Assembly (NCBI RefSeq): GCF_004362665.1
Contig: NZ_SNXR01000001.1
Coordinates: 1 to 42,522, forward strand
Source of the DNA: Flavobacterium dankookense
Lineage (GTDB): Bacteria; Bacteroidota; Bacteroidia; Flavobacteriales; Flavobacteriaceae
Direction of reading: 5' to 3'
Length of the DNA: 42,522 nt
Positions within the stretch are counted from its first letter, which is position 1. The number at the start of each line of letters is the position of its first letter. This document shows positions 1-9,411 of the stretch, one piece after another. The translations under genes and the position numbers were made by a program. The notes below the pieces were generated by a model. That model saw nothing but the letters and a program-made list of their open reading frames with translations, was not told the DNA's origin and ran no database searches.

Positions 1-3000
1 CTCGTAACCTACTGCGCCTGTATAATCACATAGATGTAAATCCTCTGGAACCGTTGCCTCTGGCGTTGGGTTAACGATGAGTTCTAGTTCGACAACTTCA
101 AAACAAGAAGTTGTTGTAGACTCTATTCTTATATAAATAGTTTGGGTTGACGGATCAATACTGTTGTAGTTTGAAGGATTTGGTATTGTAGTTCCATCTA
201 AATTTGCATCATCCTCTGTTTCATGATAAGTTATCGTATAAGTATTTGCCCCGACAATACTAGGTATAGCAGATGTTAAATCAAAAGCTCCAAAACCATC
301 ATTATTTAAATCACAAATCTCTAATGGTAATGGGTTCGGATTGATTACAACATCATTAATAATTGTATTAATTGTAAAATTTACTGGGTTGGAAGTACAA
401 TTGGCCGTAGTTTGAATAGCAACAATTGAATGATTTCCAGCTGATAAATTGTTAAAGAATGGTGATGGTTGTACTGGTAAACTATCTAGTGAATAAGCAT
501 ATTGACTACCCAATGGACTTGTAACTGTAACCGTATTTGAACCACAGCTCTGAACAATATCAATAGTTGGAGTTACTTGAGGAATAATCACAATTTGTAC
601 TGAATAAGTATTTGCACATTGGTTTGTATTTGGCGTAAATGTATAAGTTGTTGTAGTGGTATTATCAACAACAGCAGGATTCCAAGTACCGGGAATACTA
701 TTATTTGAAGTAGTCGGTAAAGCTGGAATAGTAACTCCTTCACAATAAGGTCCAAAAGAACTAAAAGTTGGGTTATTTCTAGGATTTACTATCACATTTA
801 CCGGTTCAATATCAAAACAATCACCTACTGTACTTTTAATGTAATAAGTTCCTGAAGAGGAAACTGCATTTGGGTTAGTTAAAGAGTTAGTGGCTGCTAA
901 ATTAGTCCAATAGGATAAAACTCCACTTCCTGTACTCCCAATTGTTATTGCAGGTGCTTGGAGATTTAGAGTTGCAGGAGAACAAACTGATGCTGGATTT
1001 GTGATAACTAAAGAAGGTGTTTGATTAATTGTAACTGTTACTGGTTTTATATCGTAACAAGAACCAAAGGTTAACTTAATATAAAATACACCACTTGAAG
1101 TAATACTATTTGGACTAGCCAAAGGGATTGTAGCTGCTGAGTCTGTCCAATAAGTTTTTACTCCAGAAGAACTTCCAACAGTTAACGCTGGAACTGTCAA
1201 ATCAATACTTCCTGGAGAACAAATAGGACTTGGATTAGTTATTTCTAATACAGGCGATTGATCTATAGTAACTATTACTGGTTTAATCACCGAACAAGTT
1301 CCAATAGTTAACATTATATAATAAGTTCCACCAATAGTAACAGTACTAGGATTATTCAGAGGAAAAGTAGCTAATGCATTAGTCCAATAGGTCAATGTTC
1401 CTGTTGTACTTCCAACAGTAACATTAGGTAAAGTCAAATCGACAGCAACAGCAATACCCGAACATAATGCTGGCGGATTTGTGATAATCAAATTTACATT
1501 AGGATTAATCGTAACCGTAACTGGCTCAATATCAAAGCAAGTAACATGAGTGCCTTTAATGTAGTACGTTCCACCACTTGAAATTGACGAAGGATTTGCC
1601 AAAGGAATTGTTGCGCTACTATCAGTCCAATAGGATAATGTTCCAACACCAAAGCTTCCGGCTGTTATAGCTGGCAAAGTGATGTCAACAGTATTAGGAG
1701 CACAAACTGCTGGAGGATTTGTTACACTAAGTACAGGAGTTGTATTTATAGTAACTGAAACTGATTGTATAGTAGAACATGTTCCAATGGTACTTTTTAT
1801 GTAATAAATTCCACCTGCTGAAACAGCATTAGGATTTGCAAGAGCAATTGTAGCTGCAGCATTTGTCCAATAAGTTAATGTTGTCCCGGTAGTACTACCT
1901 GCTGTAACAGCTGGTAGTGTTAAATCAACTGTATTTGGAGTACAAACTGCAGCTGGTGGAGTTGTAATTAATGTTGGTGATGTACAAGATGCAAAACAAG
2001 TTTCTGTTCTGGAAGTAGTACATAAGCCATTCCAAGTAATTGTTAATGTAACAGATTGACCTGCTGTAAGTCCATTTACTATATAACTTGATGGAAATGT
2101 TGGAATTACACCTGTTACAGGAGTTCCACCATCAATAGTATAACTAAAAGTATAATTTGTTTGTCCAATACTGTTAAAGTCAAACTCCGCAGAAGTTGGT
2201 GTAGAGTTTGCGCAAAATAAAATAGGCGTTGCATTTGGTGGTTGATTTGTCACTCTAACAGTTAATGCAACTCGAACACTTTCACAACCTCCAATAGTTT
2301 GACTAACATAATAAGTTGTATCGCCAAGAGTTCCTGTTGTTGGTGTGGGTGCTGTGGCTAGAGGCGTTTCACTAGTATTATTGGTTAAATACCAATTTAA
2401 TGTTCCGCCAGCTGATGGAGTTGCTGTTAAAGGAACTGCAGTTGCATTTTGACAATACGTTACAGGTAATACAGTTGGTGGTGTGACCGTTGGTAAAGCA
2501 TTTATAACTAAAGGAATTGGAGTAGAAACACAACCTGAAACTATATCTCTAATAACTGCACTATAATTTCCAGGAGCTAAACCTGCAAAAATTGGATTAC
2601 TTTGATAATTTATTCCTCCATTTACACTATACTCATAATTCGATGTTTGATAGACATATCCTCCAACCTCGGTATAGTCCTGTGGATCAAGAGCAGTCCA
2701 ATCATTTATATTCCAAGTATTAGTTGGTTTTGGAGCTGTTTGCAATCGTCTAAAAGTATAACCAGGTTGATTAGCAGGAGTATAATTAACTCCATCTCTT
2801 CTACCAAAATTATCAATTTCAACATCGGTATTTGATGTAAGTCTGATATTATCATTTTCATTTATGGCTCCACAATTTCCAACAACCAAATCAGGAACAA
2901 CACCACCTTGATTGGCATTAGAACCAATCGCTAAAACAAATACATCATTGTTATTTAGAGTCCCAGAAAGTTGAATATCACAATTCGGTGAGATAAAATT

Positions 3001-5112
3001 ATTTCCGTTATTGTAAACTTTGATTTTATAATTACTCAAATTTTTTGTAGTTCCTGTTCCGTTATAAATTTCTATATAAGTCAATGAACCAACACTTTCA
3101 TCTGTAACTTCAGAAATAAATAATTCTGACGGAACTGGTAATGGACTTGTATTTAATGGACTTGTAAAAACAATTGTTCCTGTTGGGACTGCACATGTTG
3201 GCTGTTGAGTTACACTAACAATTGGTTGAGGACAAACTGGAACTGAACCACAAGTCAAACTTGCTGCTGTAAAACAACCAGTTCCATTTGGAGTTACCGT
3301 AATTCGTATACTATCCGTTGGATTAATTCCTGTTACATTATAGGTTGTAGGATTTACAATTCCAACATTTACAGGTGTTCCGTTGTTAATAGTGTATGAA
3401 ACAGTATAATTTGTTGCTCCAGTAACAGTTGACCAATTAAATGCCTGTGAAGTTGGTGTAGCTGTTCCACATGTTATTGTTGGACTTAATGAGTTAACTG
3501 TCACCACAACTTGATCGGTTAAAACACAGGTGTTATTAGTTGTAAAAGTTATATCATCTAACGCAAAATCATTTCCAGCAGCAGTTACTCTTGAGTCAAA
3601 TAATTCAATAACAGCAGTTGTAGCTGTTCCTGAATTCCATCCTTGAGCATAATTATTCCAATCACAATTATTTGTTGATGCGGTAAATGTTCCTAAAGTA
3701 ACTCCATTTATAACAACTCTTATCTGAGCTGGATTGGGTTGTGCTACTGATTGCATCCAAAAGGAAAAATTATAATTCTGATTTGGATTTACCACAACTG
3801 TTTGTCCCCAAACCATATCATTTCCTGCGTTAGTAATGGAACCATCTACAACCATCATTATTCCAGTTCCTGAACGATCTGTACAATTAGCGAAACCTCC
3901 AAACCATGTATTTGAATTCGTAGTCAGTCCATAAGTTTTTTGAGTTCCAGCAGGAACAGTTGTTGTCAAAAATTGATAATCAGATTGAAAAGCAACATTC
4001 CCACTAGAAAAATCTCCGTTAGTAATTAGATTTACAGGAACATTATTTGTTGATGTAACAGTATAAGTAGTTGTCTGTGTTGGTGATACTATAGGATTAG
4101 CAATATTTGGTGTCGTTAGTGATACATCATTTGGTGATGAAGTCCAAGTATATCCAGATGTACTTCCACTAACATTAAGAGTTGTTTGCTGTCCAAGACA
4201 AATTGCTGTATTTGCAATAGCATTAATTCCTGGTGGATTTACTAAAGTAACATTTCTTTGCGCTGTAGCTCCATTTGAATCTGTAACTTTTATAGTATAT
4301 GGTCCAGCAGGAAGTCCTGTGAAAATTCCAGTTGAATTATTAGCAGTAACTGTTCCTGTTAAATTATAAAGTGTATACGGTTGAACTCCACCAACTCCAT
4401 ATCCTATTATAAATCCATCACTTGCATTATTACAAGTAGGATTATTTGAAGAAGTTGTTATAGAAAGTGCAATTGGAGGTGGATTTACTGCCATATCATC
4501 AATTGCAAAATCATTACCATCTGAGCTTGTATTATTATTATACATTTTAATATTTGCACAATTCCCAGCTGCAACAAAAGTATAAGTCACTTGTTGCCAT
4601 CCACTTGAGGTTGGAGGAGCAACTGTACTTCCTGAAACTAGTGTGACTGAATTTGCATTTAAAATATCTACTCTAATATCTGCTGGTGTTGGATTTCCTG
4701 CAACGTTTCCATAAACTGATTTAATCCAATAACTAAAGGTGTATGTTCCTCCAATGGTCAATCCACAAACTCCACCGCCACCATTTCCTGCTTCCCAAAA
4801 ATTTTGTTGACCACCAGTTGTGTTTCCGTCAAAAACCAACATTAGTCCAGAACCTGTTGTATGATCACCACCTGAAACAAAGGAAGCCGTGTTCATTGGT
4901 TGTGGATCATTTGTAAAAGCCCAATTACCTGAGTTAGTCGTTCCTGTAAACGGAGGAAAAATTCTAACATAACCTGCACCGTTTGAAAAGAAACCTACGA
5001 CAGTTCCTGTTTCGAAGTCACCGTTGACTAATAGGTTTTGGGATTTTATTTGAGCTACATTAAACAATAATGCAAATAAAAATATATTTTTAAGTATTGA
5101 TTTACAATTCAT
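1..5112 (-). CDS. Giant SprB-like secreted adhesin, C-terminus beyond the left edge
   Basis: An open frame runs from an ATG at 5112 to the window edge without a stop, giving at least 1704 residues. The start MNCKSILKNIFLFALLF is a signal peptide ending near AQIKSQ. Domains seen in order: a carbohydrate-binding-like NGDFE module (about residues 28-200); a SprB-type repeat (PTCNNASDGFI...GGVQPY, coded near 4240-4480); a PKD/Ig-like domain; a second NGDF module (near 3550-4040); a lamin-tail-like domain (SELFISEVTDES...YIEIYNG, near 2840-3160); Ig-like domains; then five 80-residue modules each with YYIK and CFDIEPV-like cores. The last residues seen, PEDLHLCD, resemble linkers in flavobacterial proteins with type B T9SS sorting domains. 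Inferred role: cell-surface adhesion or gliding. The sorting domain itself is outside the window, so secretion by T9SS is inference. Confidence 0.85.
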   Translation of the reverse strand, partial: MNCKSILKNIFLFALLFNVAQIKSQNLLVNGDFETGTVVGFFSNGAGYVRIFPPFTGTTNSGNWAFTNDPQPMNTASFVSGGDHTTGSGLMLVFDGNTTGGQQNFWEAGNGGGGVCGLTIGGTYTFSYWIKSVYGNVAGNPTPADIRVDILNANSVTLVSGSTVAPPTSSGWQQVTYTFVAAGNCANIKMYNNNTSSDGNDFAIDDMAVNPPPIALSITTSSNNPTCNNASDGFIIGYGVGGVQPYTLYNLTGTVTANNSTGIFTGLPAGPYTIKVTDSNGATAQRNVTLVNPPGINAIANTAICLGQQTTLNVSGSTSGYTWTSSPNDVSLTTPNIANPIVSPTQTTTYTVTSTNNVPVNLITNGDFSSGNVAFQSDYQFLTTTVPAGTQKTYGLTTNSNTWFGGFANCTDRSGTGIMMVVDGSITNAGNDMVWGQTVVVNPNQNYNFSFWMQSVAQPNPAQIRVVINGVTLGTFTASTNNCDWNNYAQGWNSGTATTAVIELFDSRVTAAGNDFALDDITFTTNNTCVLTDQVVVTVNSLSPTITCGTATPTSQAFNWSTVTGATNYTVSYTINNGTPVNVGIVNPTTYNVTGINPTDSIRITVTPNGTGCFTAASLTCGSVPVCPQPIVSVTQQPTCAVPTGTIVFTSPLNTSPLPVPSELFISEVTDESVGSLTYIEIYNGTGTTKNLSNYKIKVYNNGNNFISPNCDIQLSGTLNNNDVFVLAIGSNANQGGVVPDLVVGNCGAINENDNIRLTSNTDVEIDNFGRRDGVNYTPANQPGYTFRRLQTAPKPTNTWNINDWTALDPQDYTEVGGYVYQTSNYEYSVNGGINYQSNPIFAGLAPGNYSAVIRDIVSGCVSTPIPLVINALPTVTPPTVLPVTYCQNATAVPLTATPSAGGTLNWYLTNNTSETPLATAPTPTTGTLGDTTYYVSQTIGGCESVRVALTVRVTNQPPNATPILFCANSTPTSAEFDFNSIGQTNYTFSYTIDGGTPVTGVIPTFPSSYIVNGLTAGQSVTLTITWNGLCTTSRTETCFASCTSPTLITTPPAAVCTPNTVDLTLPAVTAGSTTGTTLTYWTNAAATIALANPNAVSAGGIYYIKSTIGTCSTIQSVSVTINTTPVLSVTNPPAVCAPNTVDITLPAITAGSFGVGTLSYWTDSSATIPLANPSSISSGGTYYIKGTHVTCFDIEPVTVTINPNVNLIITNPPALCSGIAVAVDLTLPNVTVGSTTGTLTYWTNALATFPLNNPSTVTIGGTYYIMLTIGTCSVIKPVIVTIDQSPVLEITNPSPICSPGSIDLTVPALTVGSSSGVKTYWTDSAATIPLASPNSITSSGVFYIKLTFGSCYDIKPVTVTINQTPSLVITNPASVCSPATLNLQAPAITIGSTGSGVLSYWTNLAATNSLTNPNAVSSSGTYYIKSTVGDCFDIEPVNVIVNPRNNPTFSSFGPYCEGVTIPALPTTSNNSIPGTWNPAVVDNTTTTTYTFTPNTNQCANTYSVQIVIIPQVTPTIDIVQSCGSNTVTVTSPLGSQYAYSLDSLPVQPSPFFNNLSAGNHSIVAIQTTANCTSNPVNFTINTIINDVVINPNPLPLEICDLNNDGFGAFDLTSAIPSIVGANTYTITYHETEDDANLDGTTIPNPSNYNSIDPSTQTIYIRIESTTTSCFEVVELELIVNPTPEATVPEDLHLCDYTGAVGYE
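781..1980 (-). repeat. Five in-frame 240-bp repeats inside the adhesin
   Basis: The motif encoding a YYIK-like strand recurs near 838, 1078, 1318, 1558 and 1798, exactly 240 bp (80 codons) apart. Each module has a Cys near its start, a YW(T/S) core, a GTYYIK strand and a C-x-x-x-P-V-x-V strand. The modules differ clearly in sequence, so this is an old domain array rather than a recent duplication. Confidence 0.8.
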
Positions 5113-5210
5113 TATGAATTATTTTAATTTATAATTTGAGGTTAAAAACGGGCAGCAATATAATTATATTACCTTAAACACTAGTTAACTAATAGTAAAA
5201 TTTCCAGTAT

Positions 5211-5218
5211 CAAATTTA
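5211..5218 (-). promoter_or_regulatory. Possible -7 box for the left adhesin gene
   Basis: The minus strand reads TAAATTTG, matching the Bacteroidota -7 consensus TAnnTTTG, about 100 nt upstream of the adhesin ATG. No TTG lies at a suitable -33 distance, so this is a weak call. Confidence 0.3.
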
Positions 5219-5240
5219 GTCTTTTAGTAGAAATGTGAAT

Positions 5241-5265
5241 AAAAAAACCTCAAATTAATGAGGTT
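5241..5265 (-). terminator. Rho-independent terminator of the proline dehydrogenase gene
   Basis: A hairpin with arms AACCTCA and TGAGGTT is followed on the minus strand by a run of seven T. It starts 6 bp past the TAA of the proline dehydrogenase gene. Confidence 0.75.
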
Positions 5266-5270
5266 CATTA

Positions 5271-6443
5271 TTATTTTTCTGTCTTTCTTCTATTTCTTTC
5301 TGTCTTGAGTAAGTTTAATTCCCTACTAGTTTGACCAGCAACCGATGTGTTTTCTTCCGCTCTTCGTATTAAATAAGGCATCACATCTCTAACTGGACCA
5401 AAAGGCAAATATTTTGCAACATTATAACCACTTTGAGCTAAATTATAACTGATGTTATCACTCATTCCATACAATTGTCCAAAACAAATCCTAGAATCAT
5501 TCTTTGCAATATTCATTTTTTGCATCAAATCCATCAATTTATACGAACTTTCTTCGTTGTGCGTACCAGCAAAAATTGCCATTCTATCCAAGTTATTCAT
5601 CATGTAAACAACTGCAGCATCATAATTTTCATCCGTTGCTTCTTTTGACGCACAAATTGGTGTTGGATAATTATTTTCCTCGGCACGTTTATTTTCTTTT
5701 TCCATGTATGCGCCACGAACTAATTTCATCCCAATATGAAATCCTTCAGCAATAGCTTGTTGATGAAGTTTTTTAAGATAATCAACTCTATCCCAACGAT
5801 ATAATTGTAAAGTATTATAAACAATGGCTTTTTCTTTATTGTATTTCTGCATCATTTCTGTAACCAAATCATCTGCTGCATCTTGCATCCAACTTTCTTC
5901 TCCATCAATTAACAAAGCAACATCTTTTTGATGAGCTGTTTTACAAATGATTTCAAAGCGCTCTTTCACTCTACTCCATTCCGCTTGTTCTTCATTAGTT
6001 AATGTTTGCTTCTCACCTATTTTTGTATACAAATCAATTCGTCCTAATCCTGTTGGTTTAAATACGGCAAAAGGAATAGCTTCTCGTTCTTTAGCAAATT
6101 CAACTGTTTTTAATGTCATTTCTAAAGCGGCATCAAATTGTTCCTCTTCTTCTTTTCCTTCAACAGAATAATCTAAAACAGAAGAAACGCCTTTAGTGAA
6201 CATTTTATCCACCACAGTGAGACAATCTTCCTCTGTTGTTCCACCACAAAAATGATCAAAAACTGTTGCTCTAATCAAACCTTCTACAGGTAAATGTGCT
6301 TTCAAAGCAAAGTTGGTAACCGCTGTTCCAATTCGAACTAACGGCTCATTAGCAATCATTTTAAAGAGAAAATAAGCTCTATCTAATTCGGTATCTGTTT
6401 TTAGCGAAAAAGCAACTTGGGTATTGTTAAAAATCTTGTCCAT
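5271..6443 (-). CDS. Proline dehydrogenase (monofunctional)
   Basis: The 390-residue protein matches the FAD-dependent proline dehydrogenase family, which oxidises proline to pyrroline-5-carboxylate. Visible family features are the barrel strand FAVFKPTGLGR near residue 125, the GEESWMQ segment (about residue 180), GMKLVRGAYMEKE (about residue 237) and the C-terminal YLPFGPVRDVMPYLIRRAEEN, which holds the conserved substrate-binding Arg pair. Length fits the stand-alone enzyme, not the bifunctional PutA. A promoter lies at 6464-6497 and a terminator at 5241-5265, so the gene is probably monocistronic. It is divergent from aroB. Confidence 0.9.
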   Translation of the reverse strand: MDKIFNNTQVAFSLKTDTELDRAYFLFKMIANEPLVRIGTAVTNFALKAHLPVEGLIRATVFDHFCGGTTEEDCLTVVDKMFTKGVSSVLDYSVEGKEEEEQFDAALEMTLKTVEFAKEREAIPFAVFKPTGLGRIDLYTKIGEKQTLTNEEQAEWSRVKERFEIICKTAHQKDVALLIDGEESWMQDAADDLVTEMMQKYNKEKAIVYNTLQLYRWDRVDYLKKLHQQAIAEGFHIGMKLVRGAYMEKENKRAEENNYPTPICASKEATDENYDAAVVYMMNNLDRMAIFAGTHNEESSYKLMDLMQKMNIAKNDSRICFGQLYGMSDNISYNLAQSGYNVAKYLPFGPVRDVMPYLIRRAEENTSVAGQTSRELNLLKTERNRRKTEK

Positions 6444-6463
6444 TTATAGTAAAAATATTGTAG

Positions 6464-6497
6464 CAAATATAAATAGTCTTTGGCGATTAATTAGCAA
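6464..6497 (-). promoter_or_regulatory. Promoter of the proline dehydrogenase gene
   Basis: On the minus strand a TTG (6497-6495) is followed after 23 nt by TATATTTG (6471-6464). This fits the flavobacterial pattern TTG-N17-23-TAnnTTTG. The start codon lies 20 nt further on, implying a short leader. Confidence 0.55.
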
Positions 6498-6514
6498 TTT
6501 TTATCTTATTTTTG
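6480..6514 (+). promoter_or_regulatory. Probable promoter of aroB
   Basis: TATTTTTG at 6507-6514 matches TAnnTTTG, with a TTG at 6480-6482 and a 24-nt spacer, one longer than usual. The box overlaps the upstream TTG codon of the aroB frame, which argues for the ATG at 6536 as the start. Confidence 0.4.
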
Positions 6515-6535
6515 GCTCTCAATTTCAATAAAAAA

Positions 6536-7603
6536 ATGCAGTCTATTCAAGCCAACGGTTACCACATTTCTTTCAGCAATAATGGATATATTTCATTAAA
6601 TAAAATCATTAGAGAAAATAATTATTCTTCTCTATTTATCTTATTTGATAGTAATTCCAATGAATTATGTTCTACCAGATTTCTTTCTTCACTAGAAACG
6701 GATGTTCGAATTGAAATCATTGAAATTGAACCTGGTGAAACCGAAAAAAATATAACTACTTGCGTTGAAATTTGGAATATATTAACGGAACTTGGCGCTG
6801 ACAGAAAAACACTTTTAATCAATGTTGGCGGAGGCGTTATCACAGATATCGGTGGATTTATTGCCTCAACATTCAAAAGAGGTATTGATTTTGTCAATAT
6901 TCCAACAACTCTTTTAGCAATGGTTGATGCTTCAATTGGAGGAAAAAATGGTGTAGATTTAGGCAACTTAAAAAATCAAATTGGCGTTATCAATATTCCA
7001 AAAATGGTACTTATTGATACCGAATACTTAACCACATTACCGCAAAACGAAATGCGTTCAGGATTAGCCGAAATGATAAAACATGGTTTGATTTATGATA
7101 CTTCCTACTGGTCAAAGTTTCAACAATTAAGCCAAATTGATTTTGCCGATTTTGATAGTTTAATCCATCGTTCGATAGAAATAAAAAATGAAATTGTGAT
7201 GCATGACCCAACTGAAAATGGCATCCGAAAAACTTTAAATTTTGGACATACACTTGGACATGCGATAGAAAGTTTTTTCCTTGAGAATGAAAACAAAAAA
7301 ACACTTCTACACGGCGAGGCTATTGCTGTTGGAATGATTTTAGAAAGTTATATTTCGTGGCAAAAAAAGCTACTTACCAAAGAAGAATATTACCAAATTA
7401 AATCTACTATAAATTCAATTTTTGAAGTTATTGAGTTCAATGAAAATGACCTGCAACCCATACTCGATTTACTCATTCATGACAAAAAAAATGAATATGG
7501 AGAAATCCAATTTTCATTACTTGAAAGAATAGGAAAATCGAAAATCAATCAAAAAGTTGATACAGAATTAATTGCAGCAGCTTTTGGAGACTATAAAACT
7601 TAA
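6536..7603 (+). CDS. aroB: 3-Dehydroquinate synthase
   Basis: The 355-residue enzyme carries out the second step of the shikimate pathway, converting DAHP to 3-dehydroquinate with NAD and a divalent metal. The NAD-binding stretch NVGGGVITDIGGFIAS, the segment PTTLLAMVDASIGGKNGVD, a metal-binding Glu in RSGLAEMIKHG, and the metal-binding His residues of NFGHTLGHAIE and LLHGEAIAVGM are all present. The frame is also open upstream to a TTG at 6512, but that codon sits in the -7 box, and the ATG at 6536 gives a normal family length. It stands alone, divergent from the proline dehydrogenase gene. Confidence 0.93.
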   Translation: MQSIQANGYHISFSNNGYISLNKIIRENNYSSLFILFDSNSNELCSTRFLSSLETDVRIEIIEIEPGETEKNITTCVEIWNILTELGADRKTLLINVGGGVITDIGGFIASTFKRGIDFVNIPTTLLAMVDASIGGKNGVDLGNLKNQIGVINIPKMVLIDTEYLTTLPQNEMRSGLAEMIKHGLIYDTSYWSKFQQLSQIDFADFDSLIHRSIEIKNEIVMHDPTENGIRKTLNFGHTLGHAIESFFLENENKKTLLHGEAIAVGMILESYISWQKKLLTKEEYYQIKSTINSIFEVIEFNENDLQPILDLLIHDKKNEYGEIQFSLLERIGKSKINQKVDTELIAAAFGDYKT

Positions 7604-7623
7604 TATTTTTTTCACACCAATAG

Positions 7624-7655
7624 TTGTATTTCGATAATAATATTTTTTACATTTG
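7624..7655 (+). promoter_or_regulatory. Promoter of the speA transcript
   Basis: TTG at 7624-7626, a 21-nt spacer and TACATTTG at 7648-7655 fit the flavobacterial consensus well. Transcription would start near 7661, leaving a leader of about 240 nt before speA. Confidence 0.6.
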
Positions 7656-7660
7656 CCCTA

Positions 7661-7840
7661 ATGAAAAAAAGTGATAACACTCCTAACTATCGTAGCTACA
7701 GCCAAGAAATTAATTCTAGTTTCTCAACTTCTACCTCTCATTTTTTAAGTTCGAAAAATGTTTTTAATAGCATGTGTTCTCCTATCATCTTTTTATTTCA
7801 AGAAAAGTTACCGATTATTTACGCCAATATTAGGGTTTGA
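7661..7840 (+). CDS. Possible 59-residue leader ORF upstream of speA
   Basis: An ATG at 7661 opens a frame of 59 codons beginning MKKSDNTPNYRSYSQEIN and ending NIRV before TGA at 7840. It is Ser-rich in its first half and resembles no family I know. Its ATG lies 5 nt past the -7 box of the predicted speA promoter, so it would be translated, if at all, from a nearly leaderless mRNA. It fills most of the long speA leader, which also suits a regulatory RNA without coding function. I see nothing else in the roughly 300 bp between aroB and speA. Confidence 0.3.
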   Translation: MKKSDNTPNYRSYSQEINSSFSTSTSHFLSSKNVFNSMCSPIIFLFQEKLPIIYANIRV

Positions 7841-7901
7841 ATGATGGATTATTTTGTTTTAACTAAAATATCATAATCTATATAAAATACTCAAAAACCT
7901 A

Positions 7902-9302
7902 ATGAATACTAAATATTACGACTTAATTAATCAGACTTTCTACTTTCCTCAAGAAGAATTTACATTAAACAAAGACAATCTACAATTTCATAATATTGAT
8001 TTGATGAAATTGGTAGAACAATATGGAACACCATTAAAATTTACCTACTTGCCACAAATTTCTAATAACATCAACAAAGCAAAAGGTTGGTTTAGAAAAG
8101 CGATGGAAAAAAACAAGTATGAAGCTAAATATTATTATTGCTATTGTACAAAAAGTTCTCATTTTAAATTTATCATGAATGAAGCTTTTAAAAATAATAT
8201 TCACATCGAAACTTCTTCTGCATACGACATCAATATTGTTGAAAAATTAATGGAAGAAGGCAAAATCAATAAAAACACTTATGTTGTTTGCAATGGTTTT
8301 AAACGCGATGAGTATGTTGAAAATATTGCTCGATTAATTAATAATGGTCATTCAAAAACCGTTCCCGTTATTGATAATTTTGAAGAACTTGATTTGTTAC
8401 AAGAACAAATAAAAGGAAAATTCAAAATTGGAATCCGAATTGCAGCCGAAGAAGAACCAAAATTTGAGTTCTATACTTCTCGTCTAGGAATTGGCTACAA
8501 GAATATTGTTCCATTCTACAGAAAACAAATTCAGGAAAACAAACAAGTGGAACTAAAAATGCTTCACTTCTTTATCAATACCGGTATTCGTGATACTGCA
8601 TACTATTGGAACGAATTGCTAAAATGTATGAAAGTATATGTAGCATTAAAAAAAGAATGTCCAACACTTGATAGTTTGAATATTGGTGGTGGATTTCCAA
8701 TTAAAAACTCACTTGCGTTTGAATATGATTATCAATACATGATTGACGAAATTGTAAATCAAATAAAAATTTCATGTGAAGAAGCAGAAGTTGATGTACC
8801 ACATATTTTTACCGAATTTGGTTCTTTTACCGTTGGCGAATCGGGTGGCGCAATCTACCAAGTTTTGTATCAAAAACAACAAAATGACAGAGAAAAATGG
8901 AACATGATTGATTCGTCTTTCATTACCACTTTACCTGATACTTGGGCAATTAACAAACGTTTTGTGATGATGGCAATCAACCGTTGGAATGATACCTATG
9001 AACGAGTTCTCCTAGGCGGAATGACTTGTGACAGTGATGATTATTACAACTCGGAACAAAACATGAATGCCGTATATCTTCCAAAATACAACAAAGAAAA
9101 ACCCTTATACATTGGATTTTTCAATACTGGTGCTTATCAAGAAACCATTGGAGGTTTTGGCGGATTACATCACTGTTTAATTCCACAACCAAAACACATT
9201 TTGATCGATAGAGATGAAAATGGTATTTTGGCTACCGAAGTTTTCTCTGAACAACAAAGTTCGGAAGATGTCTTGAGAATATTGGGATACGATAAAAAAT
9301 AA
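7902..9302 (+). CDS. speA: Biosynthetic arginine decarboxylase (PLP-dependent, fold III)
   Basis: The 466-residue protein belongs to the alanine-racemase-fold decarboxylases that turn arginine into agmatine, the entry to polyamine synthesis. Lys84 in YCYCTKSSHF is the expected PLP lysine. IGGGFPIKN (about residue 262) binds the cofactor phosphate, and TCDSDDYY (about residue 376) carries the active-site Cys-Asp pair. The protein is much shorter than the 630-residue enterobacterial SpeA, as I recall for the Bacteroidota form. The deoxyhypusine-synthase-like gene follows after 109 nt. A long leader precedes the gene. No agmatinase gene is present nearby. Confidence 0.88.
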   Translation: MNTKYYDLINQTFYFPQEEFTLNKDNLQFHNIDLMKLVEQYGTPLKFTYLPQISNNINKAKGWFRKAMEKNKYEAKYYYCYCTKSSHFKFIMNEAFKNNIHIETSSAYDINIVEKLMEEGKINKNTYVVCNGFKRDEYVENIARLINNGHSKTVPVIDNFEELDLLQEQIKGKFKIGIRIAAEEEPKFEFYTSRLGIGYKNIVPFYRKQIQENKQVELKMLHFFINTGIRDTAYYWNELLKCMKVYVALKKECPTLDSLNIGGGFPIKNSLAFEYDYQYMIDEIVNQIKISCEEAEVDVPHIFTEFGSFTVGESGGAIYQVLYQKQQNDREKWNMIDSSFITTLPDTWAINKRFVMMAINRWNDTYERVLLGGMTCDSDDYYNSEQNMNAVYLPKYNKEKPLYIGFFNTGAYQETIGGFGGLHHCLIPQPKHILIDRDENGILATEVFSEQQSSEDVLRILGYDKK

Positions 9303-9319
9303 ACTATTCAGAATAGTTT
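9301..9319 (+). terminator. Weak hairpin after speA
   Basis: Arms AAACTATT and AATAGTTT enclose a 3-nt loop directly after the speA stop, with only a short broken T run behind. It may attenuate rather than end transcription into the next gene. A second imperfect hairpin (GTTTGCCGTT with AACGACAAAC) lies between 9345 and 9400. Confidence 0.35.
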
Positions 9320-9411
9320 TAAATTTAAAATAATTTTAAAAAAAACTGTTTGCCGTTATAGAAAAAAAGATTTTCTTTGAAGCCTAAACGACAAACTTCA
9401 AACAAACGAAA

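Noticed and set aside
2602..2835. Plus-strand ORF of 77 codons
   Set aside because: It lies inside the continuous minus-strand adhesin frame and has low-complexity Ile/Ser composition.
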